DNA of 64,000 bases from Druceiella hillmani (lineage: Eukaryota > Arthropoda > Insecta > Lepidoptera > Hepialidae), in assembly GCA_039881145.1 (NCBI GenBank), contig JAYKKI010000064.1, positions 372,001-436,000 on the forward strand, written 5' to 3'. A program made the position numbers and the translations under genes. Below, one piece after another: positions 1-12,227 of this stretch (positions are counted from its first letter, which is position 1; each line of letters starts with the position of its first letter). The notes below the pieces were generated by a model that saw only the letters and a program-made list of their open reading frames with translations, was not told where the DNA came from and made no database searches.

Positions 1-595
1 GCAGTGACGAAGTTCGTTTACTTAGAGTACCCAAATAGTGAACCCTATAAAGAATTCAATAGATAAATTGAATTGGTGGCAATGTACCAAAATATTAAAA
101 GTTAAGTTGGTTACATCTAGAAGAAAGTCCACTTTCGTTTGGTGCAAGCATTGTGGTTCTAAAGAACACAATGCCAACTGACAGAACTTCACAGAATCAA
201 ATGAATGCTAAAAAATATGGATATCTTCGAATCAAAGCTATGTAAATAATATAGATATCTTGCTAACAATAATAAATACTTACTGCTTTGGATGTATTAA
301 ATTCGATGTTGTAGAAAAAGGAAATGTCTTAAGAAAGAAGGAAATGCTTATAATTATTTCTAGTTTTGAAGCGGAAGCGAATATTAATTTTCAGTTCATG
401 AAAATATTTCTACTTATATGGAACTTAAAATGAACTTTTGTTCATCTGAAATAAAGTTCTTCAAATATTAACTAATTTAGATCATCATAAATTTCTTCAT
501 TTAAAAAGAAAAATTAATTCCTTTAAGGTATGAAAATGGTCTAACTAAGAGCTTATAATCTAGCAACATTTGTTTAAAAATTATTTTTGTTTCAG
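1..595. other. Flank and probable intron upstream of Gr-A exon 2
   Basis: I find no Gr N-terminal exon here. The segment ends in a pyrimidine-rich acceptor at 586-595. Around 120-185 a plus-strand reading contains a C-x2-C-x4-H arrangement (WCKHCGSKEH) like a retroelement zinc knuckle, but a stop follows at once, so I do not call it a gene. Confidence 0.4.
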
Positions 596-2813
596 ATTTT
601 GTTCGTATTTATCAATAGCTTTGGAAGCATATTCGATATTTACACAAATTTAGTTCACATGGAAATTTTACAGGTAAACAATAATTGCTAAGAGTGTTAT
701 TGCTTTTCATAAACTCCATTTGTTATAAAGTTTATTCTTTTACCAATTTCAGGGTGGAACTGAAATAATATTGAACACAGTTATGTGGAGTATTCAGAGG
801 CTACTCTATGTAGTAGTCATCTGTTTTACCTGTGAAAAACTTAATCAATGCCTCCGTGAAGCACGAACATTCGCTTTAAAATTGGGGGTGGATGATCAAT
901 TGCGTAAGTGAAGTAAATCCATACAAAATGCATGGGGTATATCTCATATATTAGGAATAAAGCTTGCAAAGACGTAATTATGTTGCCATTTAAAAAATTA
1001 CAAATATATTGTGTAGTGACAAACAGCAATGTAGAACTTGTCAATTTACAGTAATTAATCTATAGTACAATGAAAAGAACAGATAATGAATTGAACCAAT
1101 CCCTTTTTGATGGAATGAAGTAAGTGAACCATTTTGTATGATTTCAATACTTCATTTACTATTTATGTTCTACGAGACTAAAAAAGGCTGGAGAAAATCC
1201 ATGTTTCCGAGTTATGTAATTTTACATAATTACACAATATTTTTAAAGTAATAATGTCTGTTCAAATAAATTTCTTTTAGTACCGGACAAAGTAAAAAAT
1301 GGTATAACTAATCATACACAGTGTAAATTTATTACGTAATGCTATTTGATAGTTAAATTGATATAACGTGAATTAAATGGAAAAATTATGCAGCAATTCG
1401 AGCCTTGCTATATCCGTTTTTTTCATTATGAAATCATTCATGTACTGCCTGTCTGTTGTATCTGTTTATCACAGATAACTTTCTCAGATACCATACAATG
1501 TAGAAACTTAAAATTTGCCATAGCAATACGTTTTACTAACTCACATATTTTCCACTTGTCAACTGTTTTAATGTATTCATAAAGCAATTAAAGAAAAGAT
1601 AAATAAAGTACTCAGAATTTCTTTCCTCAATTTTGTACATCACATGGTGGATCACTTTAAAGAGCTTCTTATGAGGAATACAAAAATATTTTTTTATAAC
1701 CTTAAAAAATCCATTTAAAAGTTATTTTAAAAAATATGACAAAATAGAACATCCACCTCCATCCCTTATTTCCGAAACTGCTAAACGGAGTTGGTAAAAT
1801 CTGAAGAGGAAATTACAGAAAAACTTCTTGGTCTATATTTTATAATTTTTTTATTATAAATACACATCTCTTAGCAATTCGATACTTAATATATAAAGGT
1901 AATCAAGCACCTTGTCACATGATTAAGTATCAGTAAGCACAGTATTTGGATTTCCCCAATTTCATTTCATCGAATTACAATGTCAACTAAATAATAACTT
2001 ATGAAAGATATATTGTAAAAAAAGTCAAAGGCTCTCATAAATACAAACAGATAATGAGTTGTATTGGTCATTCAAAATGAAAGAGGTACCCGAGTATTTT
2101 AAAATTTTCATTCCATCTGTCAAGTTATTCTGAGATATGTTTTCGTTGTAACTTTCTTTAATGGTGTTTATTCTGCATTATTGGTGGGTTTTTTTACATT
2201 ATTAGTTTCTGCATCTTTTAATTTTAAAATTATTTTAGTCCTACTTTGAATATAAACCCTCACAATTCTTTGAGTCCATCTCTAAGTTGAGAAATATGTG
2301 CCTCATGAGGCCTACTTCAATTGTAGATGTCGGGTTAAGTATTTTTATTTCTATCTGCAAAGACTGAAACAAAAATATCCAGATCTGAATTTTGTCAACT
2401 AATACCTGCTCCATAGGAATGGATGCATTGGTGACATGCTTGCTTATATTATAAGCTGGTTACTGATATAAAATATAAACTGATTGCTTCTTTCATATGA
2501 ACACATCCATCATTTACCTCATAATTATTAATAATTCTTCTTTACGGAGTCAGAAATTATTTGAATATCACTAAAAACTGACCTTATAAAATATTCAATG
2601 TCTAAAACGAGATATGTTTTTCCAGCGTCTAACTGCCTGTTAAAAATAGAAGACCTTAGTCGCATGCTTTCCGTACCTGAAGTAGGCGCATTTAGAGTGG
2701 CTCGTCTCTTCAAGTTGAATATGTCACTGCTGCTTGGTTACTTAAGTTTTTCTACCACTATTTTAGTAGTAGTATTTCAGTTTTACTTCCTCAAAAGAAA
2801 TAATACAGTTTAG
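596..2813 (+). CDS. Gustatory receptor Gr-A, 3' three exons (5' exon outside the window)
   Basis: Three exons join in one open frame: 596-673 (78 nt, phase 0 at both ends), 753-903 (ends in phase 1 before GTAAGT) and 2626-2813 (starts with 2 nt completing the codon, ends TAG). Together they encode about 138 residues. Exon 1 of this set (ILFVFINSFGSIFDIY) reads as a late Gr membrane segment. The second contains W-x3-R, a Cys-rich CFTCEK stretch and ends VDDQL. The last has FRVARLFKLNMSLLLG followed by T-I-LVVVF-QF, matching the family signature T-Y-hhhhh-Q-F with Tyr replaced by Ile. Gr proteins are seven-transmembrane ligand-gated cation channels of taste neurons. All splice sites and phases agree and no stop interrupts them, so this gene may be functional. 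The N-terminal exon, about 260 codons in this family, should lie left of base 1. The last exon sits inside unit 1 of the tandem array. Confidence 0.85.
904..2625 (+). other. Last intron of Gr-A (spans the array's left edge)
   Basis: The intron starts GTAAGT at 904 and ends in a T-rich tract plus CAG at 2623-2625. The left edge of the tandem array falls near 2255-2265 within it: from there rightward the sequence matches the start of units 2-4. I see no other exon in the intron. The short ORFs at 841-1044 and 1388-1582 look random. Confidence 0.6.
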
Positions 2814-3532
2814 CATAGATATTAAAAATTACCAGTATTATATAATAATGAAAATATATGTATTAAAATAGATTCAATTTAACAAAAGAAAGCCATATAA
2901 ACAAACTAGGACTTTAAGTCCATTAAAATATAGAGTGTGATGTGCAGCTACTACATTTAGGATGCATAGAATATGAATATTTTATAAATTATGAACTGAC
3001 GTGTTTTGCTGGAATCTATCATATTTTAAATTTTTGGTTCAGTAGAATGGTAAAGAAATTGGATAGTTGCATAAAAAACAGTTTAATGTTAGTTATATTT
3101 GTGAACTGAGAATTTTCTAGCTATGTGTGTATAAAAAGCACGATATTTGTGAATGATTACAACATTAATAAAAGATTACTATTGACTAAAATGTCTGTTT
3201 AATTTCATAAATATTTCATTGATCTGGATATGGCCTTTGCACAATATCGCCTATATGTATTTACCCTTGTTTTATTTTTCTTGCACAAAATGCAAGCTGC
3301 AATGGTTTTGTTTTAATGTTATTCAACACAAAATTGTAGTTTCAATCGTCATATAACAACGAATAATACGATAGTAGGTATCTACTTGGCAAATTCAATG
3401 GTTTGTGCTGAACTTTAAAGTGCAATCTCAATGTAAGGCTATATACTACTGTGATAAGCTACAAAGACGTATGTCCATCGTATGTTATTTGAGTTTGTAA
3501 CTATGTACTTTTGACAGAAAATTGATTTACGT
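2814..3532. other. 3' flank of Gr-A in unit 1, no gene seen
   Basis: AT-rich sequence follows the Gr-A stop. A possible polyadenylation hexamer AATAAA lies near 3167. The counterpart in units 2-4 holds a 61-codon ORF (12544-12729 in unit 2), but unit 1 carries a deletion of about 17 nt that breaks it, so it is probably not a gene. Confidence 0.45.
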
Positions 3533-4148
3533 CTTTTTTGCTCAATAAGAAAGATTAATTAATGTGAGATTATATTGCCTGATGGTTCTTTCTATCTGAT
3601 GAATCATTTAAAATATTTACGGGGAGCGAGAATAGAACCACATGTTCCCAACATTTTTTTTTTCTAATTAATGTCTAGTGAATTTGATATGTTCTGCACG
3701 AAACCAAAAATGTTTTTACTGTACTGAAAAAATTCTTCAGATTAAAATAAAAAAAATAAATACAATTCTATATTACTGAAAATGGCACAATTATAAAAAT
3801 ATAATTACTTCTCAATGTTAATATATTAGCAAATGTTATATATAAATAAAAGTTACAGAGGTAATTAAAAACTTATATTTTTATAACTGTGACATTTGCA
3901 GTAATACAGAATTGTATTTATTTTTTCATTTTAGTCTGAAGAATTTTTTTTCAGGAGGGAAGAAATATTTTTGGTTTCGTGCAGAACATATCAAACTCAC
4001 TAGACATTAATTAGAAAAAAACAATTTTTTGGAACATATGGTTCTATTCTCGCTCCATGCAAATATTTTAAGTGATTAATCAGACAGAAAGGACCATCAG
4101 GCAATACAATCTTCATTAATGAATCCTTCTTTACTTTTTTGAGGTTTG
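3533..4148. repeat. Long imperfect inverted repeat (about 280-bp arms)
   Basis: The segment 3533-3808 reappears as its reverse complement at about 3868-4148, with a central spacer of about 60 bp. Matching landmarks include TTGCCTGATGGT (left) against ACCATCAGGCAA (right), and GATATGTTCTGCACGAAACC against GGTTTCGTGCAGAACATATC. The arms look roughly 85-90% identical by eye, so this is an old fold-back element or inverted duplication rather than a fresh one. Units 2-4 keep only the left arm (13,230-13,480 in unit 2). Confidence 0.85.
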
Positions 4149-5457
4149 AAACCTGAAAGTATCTACAGGTTATGGAATGTGAAGCAAACATCAAAGGTGT
4201 GGGGGAAATGTTAAACAAACCAGGCTTTGTTGTGCCGTGTGCACCACTTGTGTGGTCACCCACACTGACCACATTTCAAATCTATATTTTCATAAATTTT
4301 TGTTGACTTTTTGGTTAAATGATTAATTTCAAAATTAATAATCAACTTAATTTACAAATAAGCCAAAGTTCTTGTATTATTGCAAAGAATATACAAAATA
4401 AAAGAACTTGTAAAGTAATACTTATTCATTAGAGGTGATCACAGTTATTAACTGCAAAGCAATTAAGAGCAAATAAGCTCGGACCTATAAAGAGTCAATT
4501 TGAATTTATTGTTAAGAAATAATTATGTAAATATGCTATTTTTAAATATATTTAATGAAATTTAATTCAAAATTTTTTTCGCAAGTATGTTTAAAAACCT
4601 TAGCTCATAAGGTTTATAAATCAATTAAATGATGGAGAATTTTCTGCTCATGTAATAAAATGAGTCTACGAAAATGGAGATGATCATTTAATTCAAGTTT
4701 TTGTTCACATTTAAATAGATTCAGGTGTTTATATTGAAAAGCAATCTGTCATTGGAATCACTCACCACACAGTGGCATGGTCGAATTTGAGTTATAATTG
4801 AATATTTCAATGCCGACTCTAAACAACCGCCAACAGACTTTATATTCTTATTTTATAAATACATTATTTCAAATATTTTTACTTTTTATGATTTATGCTT
4901 TTTCCTTAGAATGTATAAAAAAGGTTCTATTCATAGGTACATTTGTCTCCATGTGCTCTTTCATCTTTGGAATCACTCTTTTATCAAAATGAATTCAGCA
5001 GTTTTAAAATTACGTCTGTGTAAATTATTAAAATAAAATTGGTTTAGACTTTCTTGTATGATTTAGGTACAAATGAAAAATAATTTTAAATGTATTTATT
5101 GCCGCAAGCAGACTACGCAAATGTAATTAATGTTACTCAAGTTTTGATGCAATTATTCAGTTCCTCTATAAAAACGTCAAATTAAAATGACGACATCTAT
5201 ATGAATTTGGTCTCTTATCTTCAAAAAACTTATGTTACGTAGATAACAATTACTTGAATCTGTTTTAAAGTGGGACATGTATTTGTTCACTTTGGAAAAA
5301 TATGTACAAAAATGAAACTATTCAGAGCATGGAATAATATTATTTCCTATAATTATTTCGAAAGGGAACTTAAAAGTGATTTGTAATGTCTTTCAATATA
5401 TCCCTGTTACGGTACTGAGAGACAGAAGCATAAATAGTGTTTATTAGACAGTTTAGA

Positions 5458-5462
<5 letters not shown>
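4149..5462. other. Unit 1 spacer, no gene seen
   Basis: Non-coding AT-rich sequence. A 64-codon hydrophobic ORF at 4798-4992 has a counterpart in units 2-4, but the two versions differ by about eleven amino-acid replacements over about 60 codons, which suggests neutral drift and not a protein. Confidence 0.5.
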
Positions 5463-5522
<60 letters not shown>

Positions 5523-5531
5523 ATATATGTA
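5463..5531. repeat. (TA)n(TG)n microsatellite, unit 1
   Basis: About 46 bp of pure TA followed by a TG run and TATATGTATA. The equivalent tract in units 2-4 is interrupted by CA and CG steps, a further sign that unit 1 separated earlier on this side. Confidence 0.95.
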
Positions 5532-6977
5532 TACAATGTAATTCTTTTTCTAAAACATGAAGTACCTTTCTTTGTTTTCTCTGCTTCTAGTCTCATTACA
5601 TTTTGAGCATTATTTTACTTAATGATTTAATATTTTATTATTAAAAACTCTGGCTGTGAATAGTTGTAAAAAGAGTATTAAAGTTAAAAGTAATGTATTT
5701 AAAATGGACCCTTCTTAAGCTAAAAATACAAAAAACATGAGTCACTAAAAATACAGTTCATAATCAGCGAACATGAGTAGAGTTGTAATAATATAATTTT
5801 AGATAGAGATTACATCTGTGCTGATGAAATACATAGGTATATTTGTGTGTAATTTACACACAAATGTGTTGCCACAGACATTTGTCTAATGGAGAATATA
5901 GACTAATCATAATTACATTTGGTACAACATAACTTGAGTCAATGTAATGTTGTCTTTTCATTTTAATAATGGCTCTTCTGAAGTCTATTGCTACGTAGAA
6001 ACTTATTCAAGAACTTTAACACATTAGCTTGAGTTGCATCATTTATAATGAGTTAATTGCTTTCAGGACTAACCTCTATAAGTTGTTTCATAACATCAGA
6101 ATAAATTCATTGGTGATGACATCACTGGCAAACGATAAATTGTTTTGACAATTCATGTAATTGCTTGTTATCTATGTTAATTTAAAAATATTTTGGTTTT
6201 TATACCTAAATTATTAAACTAAATGTGGTCATATAATTAGAAAAGTCACATTCATTTTGATTGATTTTGCTCTGCTTGCTTAGTCAATATGCAAATAAAA
6301 TATTTTAAACATGTAAATACATACATACACAGGTATTCTTTCTGTAGGTCACATGTTGTCAAATTGTGAAAGTACACTGGACAGGGATAGAAGTAAATGA
6401 TCGCTCAGTTTGAATTTTAACCTGAATCACTTTGATAGTCTTAACAAATTCTCCTTATCAAAATTAACCTGCGTGAGTTCTTCTACGTGAACACAAATTA
6501 TTAGAGGTCAAATTGCTAAAAAATATACCGTCTAGTTAAGGGATAATCTAATAATCCACTCAATAAAATGTCATTTTGACAGAATAAATATGAATTGGGT
6601 TAGGATTATACCAAAAGTCCAAAGGAATCTTCGTAAAGGTCTGATCATTCGTCTTAAAAAATATGGTTAGTTTCTTCATTTTTCCCTAAATTTCTTGTAA
6701 CTGGTGACCTTTGGCAAAAATTAGATATACTTAAATAAAACCATCAAATTTTCTGAAGAAAATATTCCTTTTTATTTAGTAAATTTTGGGATAATTGATA
6801 GGAATGTTGTCTAATATGTTCCAAAGTGGCTGTTGTCATAGTTTTTGTGAATAGTTAAATATTACAAGCTTCACAAGCAGACGATCTTTTACACAATTTC
6901 AAATACACATACGTATGCAAATTATATACTCACTTAAATACATACTCATTTAAGTATACATATAAATTTACACACTC

Positions 6978-7022
6978 AAAATTTTTTGACCGAATAGTGT
7001 CTCTGTTCGGTCAAAAAATTTT
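6978..7022. repeat. Perfect 17-bp-arm hairpin, unit 1 only
   Basis: Left arm 6978-6994 (AAAATTTTTTGACCGAA) is the exact reverse complement of 7006-7022, with an 11-nt loop. Units 2-4 keep the right arm, but the left arm is replaced by unrelated sequence. Confidence 0.9.
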
Positions 7023-7749
7023 CTAAATATGAAATAACAAATACTATAAATGTATGAGAGCAAATTATAGTGCACATATTGAACAGATATTTTGAATAAG
7101 GTTCACCTTGACTCACTACTTAGGAGCGTTCACCCTAAATGAGTATTCACAGAAAAATACATTGTAATTAGCAGTTGGAAGCTTTTACTAAGTAATCCCA
7201 CACCATAAATCTGGTATAATTAAATATTTAGCTTATATATCACACTCTAGAGGCGATATACAATAATGATTTTATATTGAACACAATTTCTATTCAGTTT
7301 AATTATGATCTATATTCAGAATCATAATTATATCAGTTGAGTTTAAAACTATCATTAAAATAGAAAATTATTCGTAGTCTGCCTAATTTGTTTTTCACAT
7401 TTCAGAGGCTTACATATATTTGTTTTTAAGGAAATGCTTGTTAAGAAATTATGTCCAGCAAATGAAACGCCACGTTTTTCAAAAGCAATACGGATAGGTG
7501 ATTAGTGAATAATTTATTACTTATATGTAATGTATCAACGAGGTCAACACATTGATGTAGATATGAAAGTATACAACATATTTCAAGGTAAATTGGTGGA
7601 TGAGAACAATACCACATAGATAATAATTATGAAAAGTTCATTCTTTATGAATGTCATAAACCGAATGCTTTTTACTGATTAATTGTCATGCTAACACATT
7701 GACTCTTCTAATTATGGTTACGTATCTGCAAAGAAATTTTCATTGTTTT

Positions 7750-8795
7750 CAGTTTCACTCTATCGTCCAAAATCCACTACTACAATCTAGCTTTGTGACC
7801 TATTTAGTACCTGTGATGTCTTCAAAGTATGTAAATATTCATGTTGATTACAGTGATTATTACAGTGAATTTATTTTGATGCTTAAGATCCAGACATGTT
7901 ATTAACTTTCCATTACTTTTTTAGATATCATAATTAATTTAATCTATTCTACTGGTTCATCCACTTTTCTATTATATCTTGTGCTGCCATTAAGTTAAGT
8001 TCTTATTTAAATGACTCCTGCAAAGCTAGTGGAATAGATCGAGGTGGATTTGCCCTTGGACGGGAATTATCCTGTAATTGAATATCATAGTTTTTTAAAA
8101 CATCCAATGCCATGATACACTTGTAAATATTTGTCAGTAATTTTTTGTAAATCATCCTTGTCTATATTATATTCACAAATTAAATGTTATCATATCTTCC
8201 ATTTTATAAATAACACTTACTTACCGAGATACCTTTAACAGGATATCAACTTATCATCCAAAGTTAACTACTTTGGTTTCTTAATAATAAACATTGGATT
8301 TACCCTGTTTGTGTCACGTTTTCATACTTGCTAAAAGACACGCAATTCACTGGAACACCCGTCAAGTTTTACTCTTGTCTTATTATTTATGTAAATATTT
8401 TCACACCACTCACTTGCATTAACTGTGGCTATATTACCTATGAAAAAGCTTTCTTCACATTCTTCTACTTGAGCAAGTAGTTGAGCTGATTGTCCTGCAT
8501 TAGCATTATTTTTCTTCTGAATTATTTTGCCTTTACTGTCGTCGCAACTTACGCCATTCGCAGAACACTTATGTGTTGAAAACCACAAATTCCGACATTA
8601 AAACTTTGTTTAACCTCTGTTTTTTGGTGAATTACAATTTGTAAACATTTTAGATTTATTAATAATTAATACAGATTCCTCTTATTTTCTGGTGCACTAA
8701 TTTCTTTCAATTGTTTCTGTGACAATTCTGAAACTTTGCGAATTGAAGCAGCTTTCTCTTATGTTAAATTAGCTTCTCTTAACAATCGTTCTTAT
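7750..8795 (-). mobile_element. Ty3/gypsy-type retrotransposon remnant, unit 1
   Basis: Read on the minus strand, this holds pieces of a gag-pol polyprotein in the normal order. At 8795-8680 there is a gag stretch with RLLREANLT and SELSQKQLKEI. At about 8620-8331 there is a zinc-knuckle-like region followed by WCENIYINNK and a degraded protease-like LDGCSSE. At about 8085-7955 there is a reverse transcriptase N-terminal stretch (PRSIPLALQESFK, AAQDIIEK), and at 7830-7755 TKLDCSSGFW. Stops and frameshifts are scattered throughout, so it is dead. I did not recognise LTRs. It is present in all four units and so predates the amplification. Confidence 0.75.
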
Positions 8796-8815
8796 GAAAA
8801 ATTCAAATTTACTGC

Positions 8816-11566
8816 CTGCAATTATGAAAAATTCAAATTTTTGATACCATAGTTTCCAGACAAGTGCATTAATATTAATAGTGAGATTTATTTCTCCAAT
8901 AACATGTAAATCTTGTCTTTGACATTATACTGATGTACCGTCTTGACTGGTCCATGTGTTTTGATCTGTTTCCAACAATTTTACTTAGAGTGTGGTCACA
9001 TCTTTAGCTGTCAATTGTATTCAATACTCTAATAACCTTTAAACCTGATCAGTTATATTAATAAGTTTTCTTCTGACACCATGTTATTTTTTTTAATTAG
9101 GATGATTGTTCACAATAATTAGCATTTTTTTATTTCATATCTATATATTTACTTGTATCATGACTATGTAATTTCTTACATGTTAAGACTTCAACTGGGG
9201 TCCTCATTGCAGGGTACACCTCACGTGACCCAGTCCTACCAATTCATTCTCATACCATTTTCAAGTCACATCTGAAAATGATCTGAAAATAGAACATATC
9301 TGAATCTGTTAATTATTGAGAATAAAAAAGTTGTTTCCGTACACAAATACCTAAGTAAGGTCCTGTGTGCTGACATTAAATACAAGATTGAAACAGAGAT
9401 TGAAACAGAGAATTAAAAATTAGATGCGCCCACACAAAAGTGATTTATGTTTGAAGATTAGCATTTTCCAATCATTTAAAAAAGACCTTAATTTCAATAT
9501 GGACTTAAAGAAATGATTAGATTACGAGATAAATCAAATAATGACTTTGAGGGACATAATTATATATTGTAATTACTTGTGCATATAGTTTGGTCATTAA
9601 ATTAATAAATAATTACACACAGCTAATATTATTTGTGTGTTTTCACTTTTGCCATTAAGGAAAAGAACTCTGGAATATGCTTCTGATTCTAATTATAAAT
9701 AATTTTTGCATAGGTAATATACATACCATATTACCAACAAAAAACGCCAATTACCACATCCAAGTGTCCACTGTTACCGCATGTTTTGAACTTCAGTTTG
9801 AGGGTTGGTATATTGAAGTTTGGTATAGTGCTACTATTTTAAATATGGTTTATTACCATACATACTCAAACTTTAATCGAAATTAATATCTTGGAGAATT
9901 GTTGATAAAAGTAATGCAAATATAAATAAGAAGGCAGAACAATATTTAGTATGGCACATCTGAAAAAATTTTCAATTTTATAAATTTAATTTGTTAGACA
10001 CAATGGTTATTTTAAATATTTCCTCTTTACCAAGAAGTTTCCAGTCTGATGTATTTGCATAAAAAGTTACAATATAGTTAGTTCAATAAAAGCATGCAGA
10101 ATTACCTTTTTAGGACTTTTTATATTATATCATGACTACAGTTATTTATTTGTAAAAAAGCTATGTAAATAATTATAATTTAAACAGTTTTCAACCAATA
10201 ATTAATTTTTGGTCGTTTAAATTATGCTAATTTTTACATGAATAGTACATATTAATTTATTAATTTTAATGTACAAGTAAATAAGACAAATATATAAGAC
10301 AGATTTATTACTGCAGCAGCTAGAGCACCAGGTAATGAAATATATTATGTGTTGTCGAAGACTGCGACAGGTTGTGGATACAGTTGTAAAACAAAATTAA
10401 TAAAAAATAGTCAAAACAATAACCAGAAAATATCAAGTAAAAAGTAACTACACATAAAAAGTAACAAAACAATAACCACATGTATGTAATATATTGGGAA
10501 AACTAAAGGAGGACAAAGCTAAAAAACTAAGGAGGGGACAATGGGGATTTACGAACGGGGTTTATGAAAGGAATTTTTTTCAGATGACCTCTGAATGTGC
10601 AACATTGGGTGCATTGTGGGCATCAGTGTATTACTTATTCCACAATGTGGCAGTATGGACAGTGAAGGAATATTCATAGAAGGAGGTCTGTCTCACATTT
10701 AGGGACAAATAAAGTAAGGAGATTTCTAGAACTAATTACGTGGACACCTAAGGTTGGGAGTCTAGACCTGAGGTAATCAGGGCCACGAGAATATTTAAAT
10801 TTAAGAAGAAGGCAGAGAATAAGCAGATTGCAACGGCAGTATATATTTATCCAGATCATCTGCGCCCTGTATTCACAATACTTTGTCAAATTGCCCAAGG
10901 TTGAAAATGTAGCAAATGTGCAATTTTCAAGTCATTCCCATTGTTATTTTATTGAGTGATCATTGCTAAGACCAAAATAACCAAGCAAAGGTAGCAAGAA
11001 CATTTGATTTTGGTGTATTTTAATTTATGTTGGGTTAGGATGTAAATAATTGTTGTAAATATTGAAAGTATTCTATAATACTTTTTATGACTAAAGTCGT
11101 TTATTTGCCAACTAAAGTACAGTAGGTGAATCATGGGGTTTATATATGTTTTACATACAATAGTAAAAAAGATATATGACATTAATGACATGTTTCATTA
11201 AAATAGTTTTATTAGAGAGTGTTTCAAAAGGCTAAGCCTGAAACTAATGTCCAAAATACATGGGAATGGTGTTCACTCAGACTTGGTTACTGGTATTTGG
11301 TAATGGTAATATAGTATATACATTATGTAAGCAAACACTAATAATAGATAGTGTTTAAATGGAATTCTATAAAAGTTCCACATAAAAAGATCAATATTAT
11401 GTGTTATTACTCGTGTTAAGCACTGAAGAGATTCCACACAATGATAAACTAATGACTGTTTATTCAAAAGGCATTCAATCAATAATATGACACTTGTGCC
11501 TTAGACACTGAATAAAATAGTTGTGCGGGAATCCAGTTGGAATACTAAGATTTTATAAGAATTAAT
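8816..11566. other. Unit 1 right third, no recognisable gene
   Basis: This stretch is nearly identical in all four units. It has several 60-80 codon ORFs on both strands (for example 9677-9886 plus, 10494-10679 plus, 11273-11482 minus), but none resembles a known family. Because the copies are so recent, their shared openness says nothing about selection. Bases 11,335-11,540 form the 5' flank of the Gr exon that starts at 11567 and recur, diverged, at 40797-40987. Confidence 0.45.
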
Positions 11567-11875
11567 ATGGGCGACGAGTCTATTGAAAAAGCACTTTCGC
11601 CAATTTTAATATACCAGCATATATTTGGTGTATGCAGAACAAGTACAAACCAAATTCCCACCAGATTTACATTATGATGTAGAAAGTTATATACCTTGCT
11701 AATAATTGGAATGTTCATGGTGCAATACACTTGGCTAATAATTGCAACATTGATGGAGCTGCATATGCCAGTTTTAATCAAACATGGTCGGCAACTTTTA
11801 CTGGCATTTAAGACATTTCAGATGATACTTGTTCTGCGCATATTGTTGATTGATATAACTCTAACAACTCTTTGA
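11567..11875 (+). pseudogene. Truncated Gr N-terminal exon at the unit 1/2 junction
   Basis: An ATG at 11567 opens a Gr-like N-terminus (MGDESIEKALSPILIYQHIF resembles the usual L-x-P-x-l...r-x-f-G start). There is an in-frame TGA at 11675, about codon 37, after which the frame continues to ILLIDIT. At 11859 the unit ends and the next unit begins, so translation runs into LTTL and stops at 11873-11875. The intact downstream half of this exon exists only at the array's right edge (39973-40477). This is a duplication-made chimera and cannot make a receptor. Confidence 0.8.
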
Positions 11876-12227
11876 GTCCATCTCCAAGTTGAGAAATTTG
11901 TGCCTCATGAGGCCTACTTCAATTGTAAATGTCGGGTTAAGTATTTTTTTTTGTATCTGCAAAGACTGAAACAAAAATATCCAGATCTGAATTTAGTCAA
12001 CTAATACCTGCTCCATAGGAATGGATGCATTGGTGCCATGCTTGCTTATATTATAAGCTAGTTGCTGATAGAAAATATGAATTGATTATTTCTTTCATAT
12101 GAAAACATCAATCATTTACCTCATAATTATTAATAATTCTTCTTTACGGAGTGAGAAATTATTAGAATGTTACTAAAAACTCACCTTATAAAATATTCAA
12201 TGTCTAAAACGAGATGTGTTTTTCCAG

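Larger units (their letters stand above)
2262..11859 (+). repeat. Tandem array unit 1 (diverged left, homogenised right)
   Basis: This is the leftmost of four direct repeats, about 9.6 kb, longer than the others because it keeps the second arm of an inverted repeat near 3.9-4.1 kb. Its left two thirds differ from units 2-4 by scattered substitutions and indels. From about 8,815 to its end it matches them almost base for base. It carries the last exon of Gr-A, an inverted repeat, a TA/TG microsatellite, a hairpin, a Ty3/gypsy remnant and the 5' part of a Gr N-terminal exon. Confidence 0.93.

Noticed and set aside
120..185. Zinc-knuckle-like C-x2-C-x4-H reading
   Set aside because: Only one partial motif, then a stop; another frame is equally open.
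4798..4992. Hydrophobic 64-codon ORF with counterparts at 14157, 23528 and 32899
   Set aside because: The two versions differ mostly by amino-acid replacements and have different start codons; no splice context or family match.
10494..10679. 61-codon ORF repeated in all units (19865, 29236, 38607)
   Set aside because: The copies are too recent for their openness to mean anything, and the protein resembles nothing I know.
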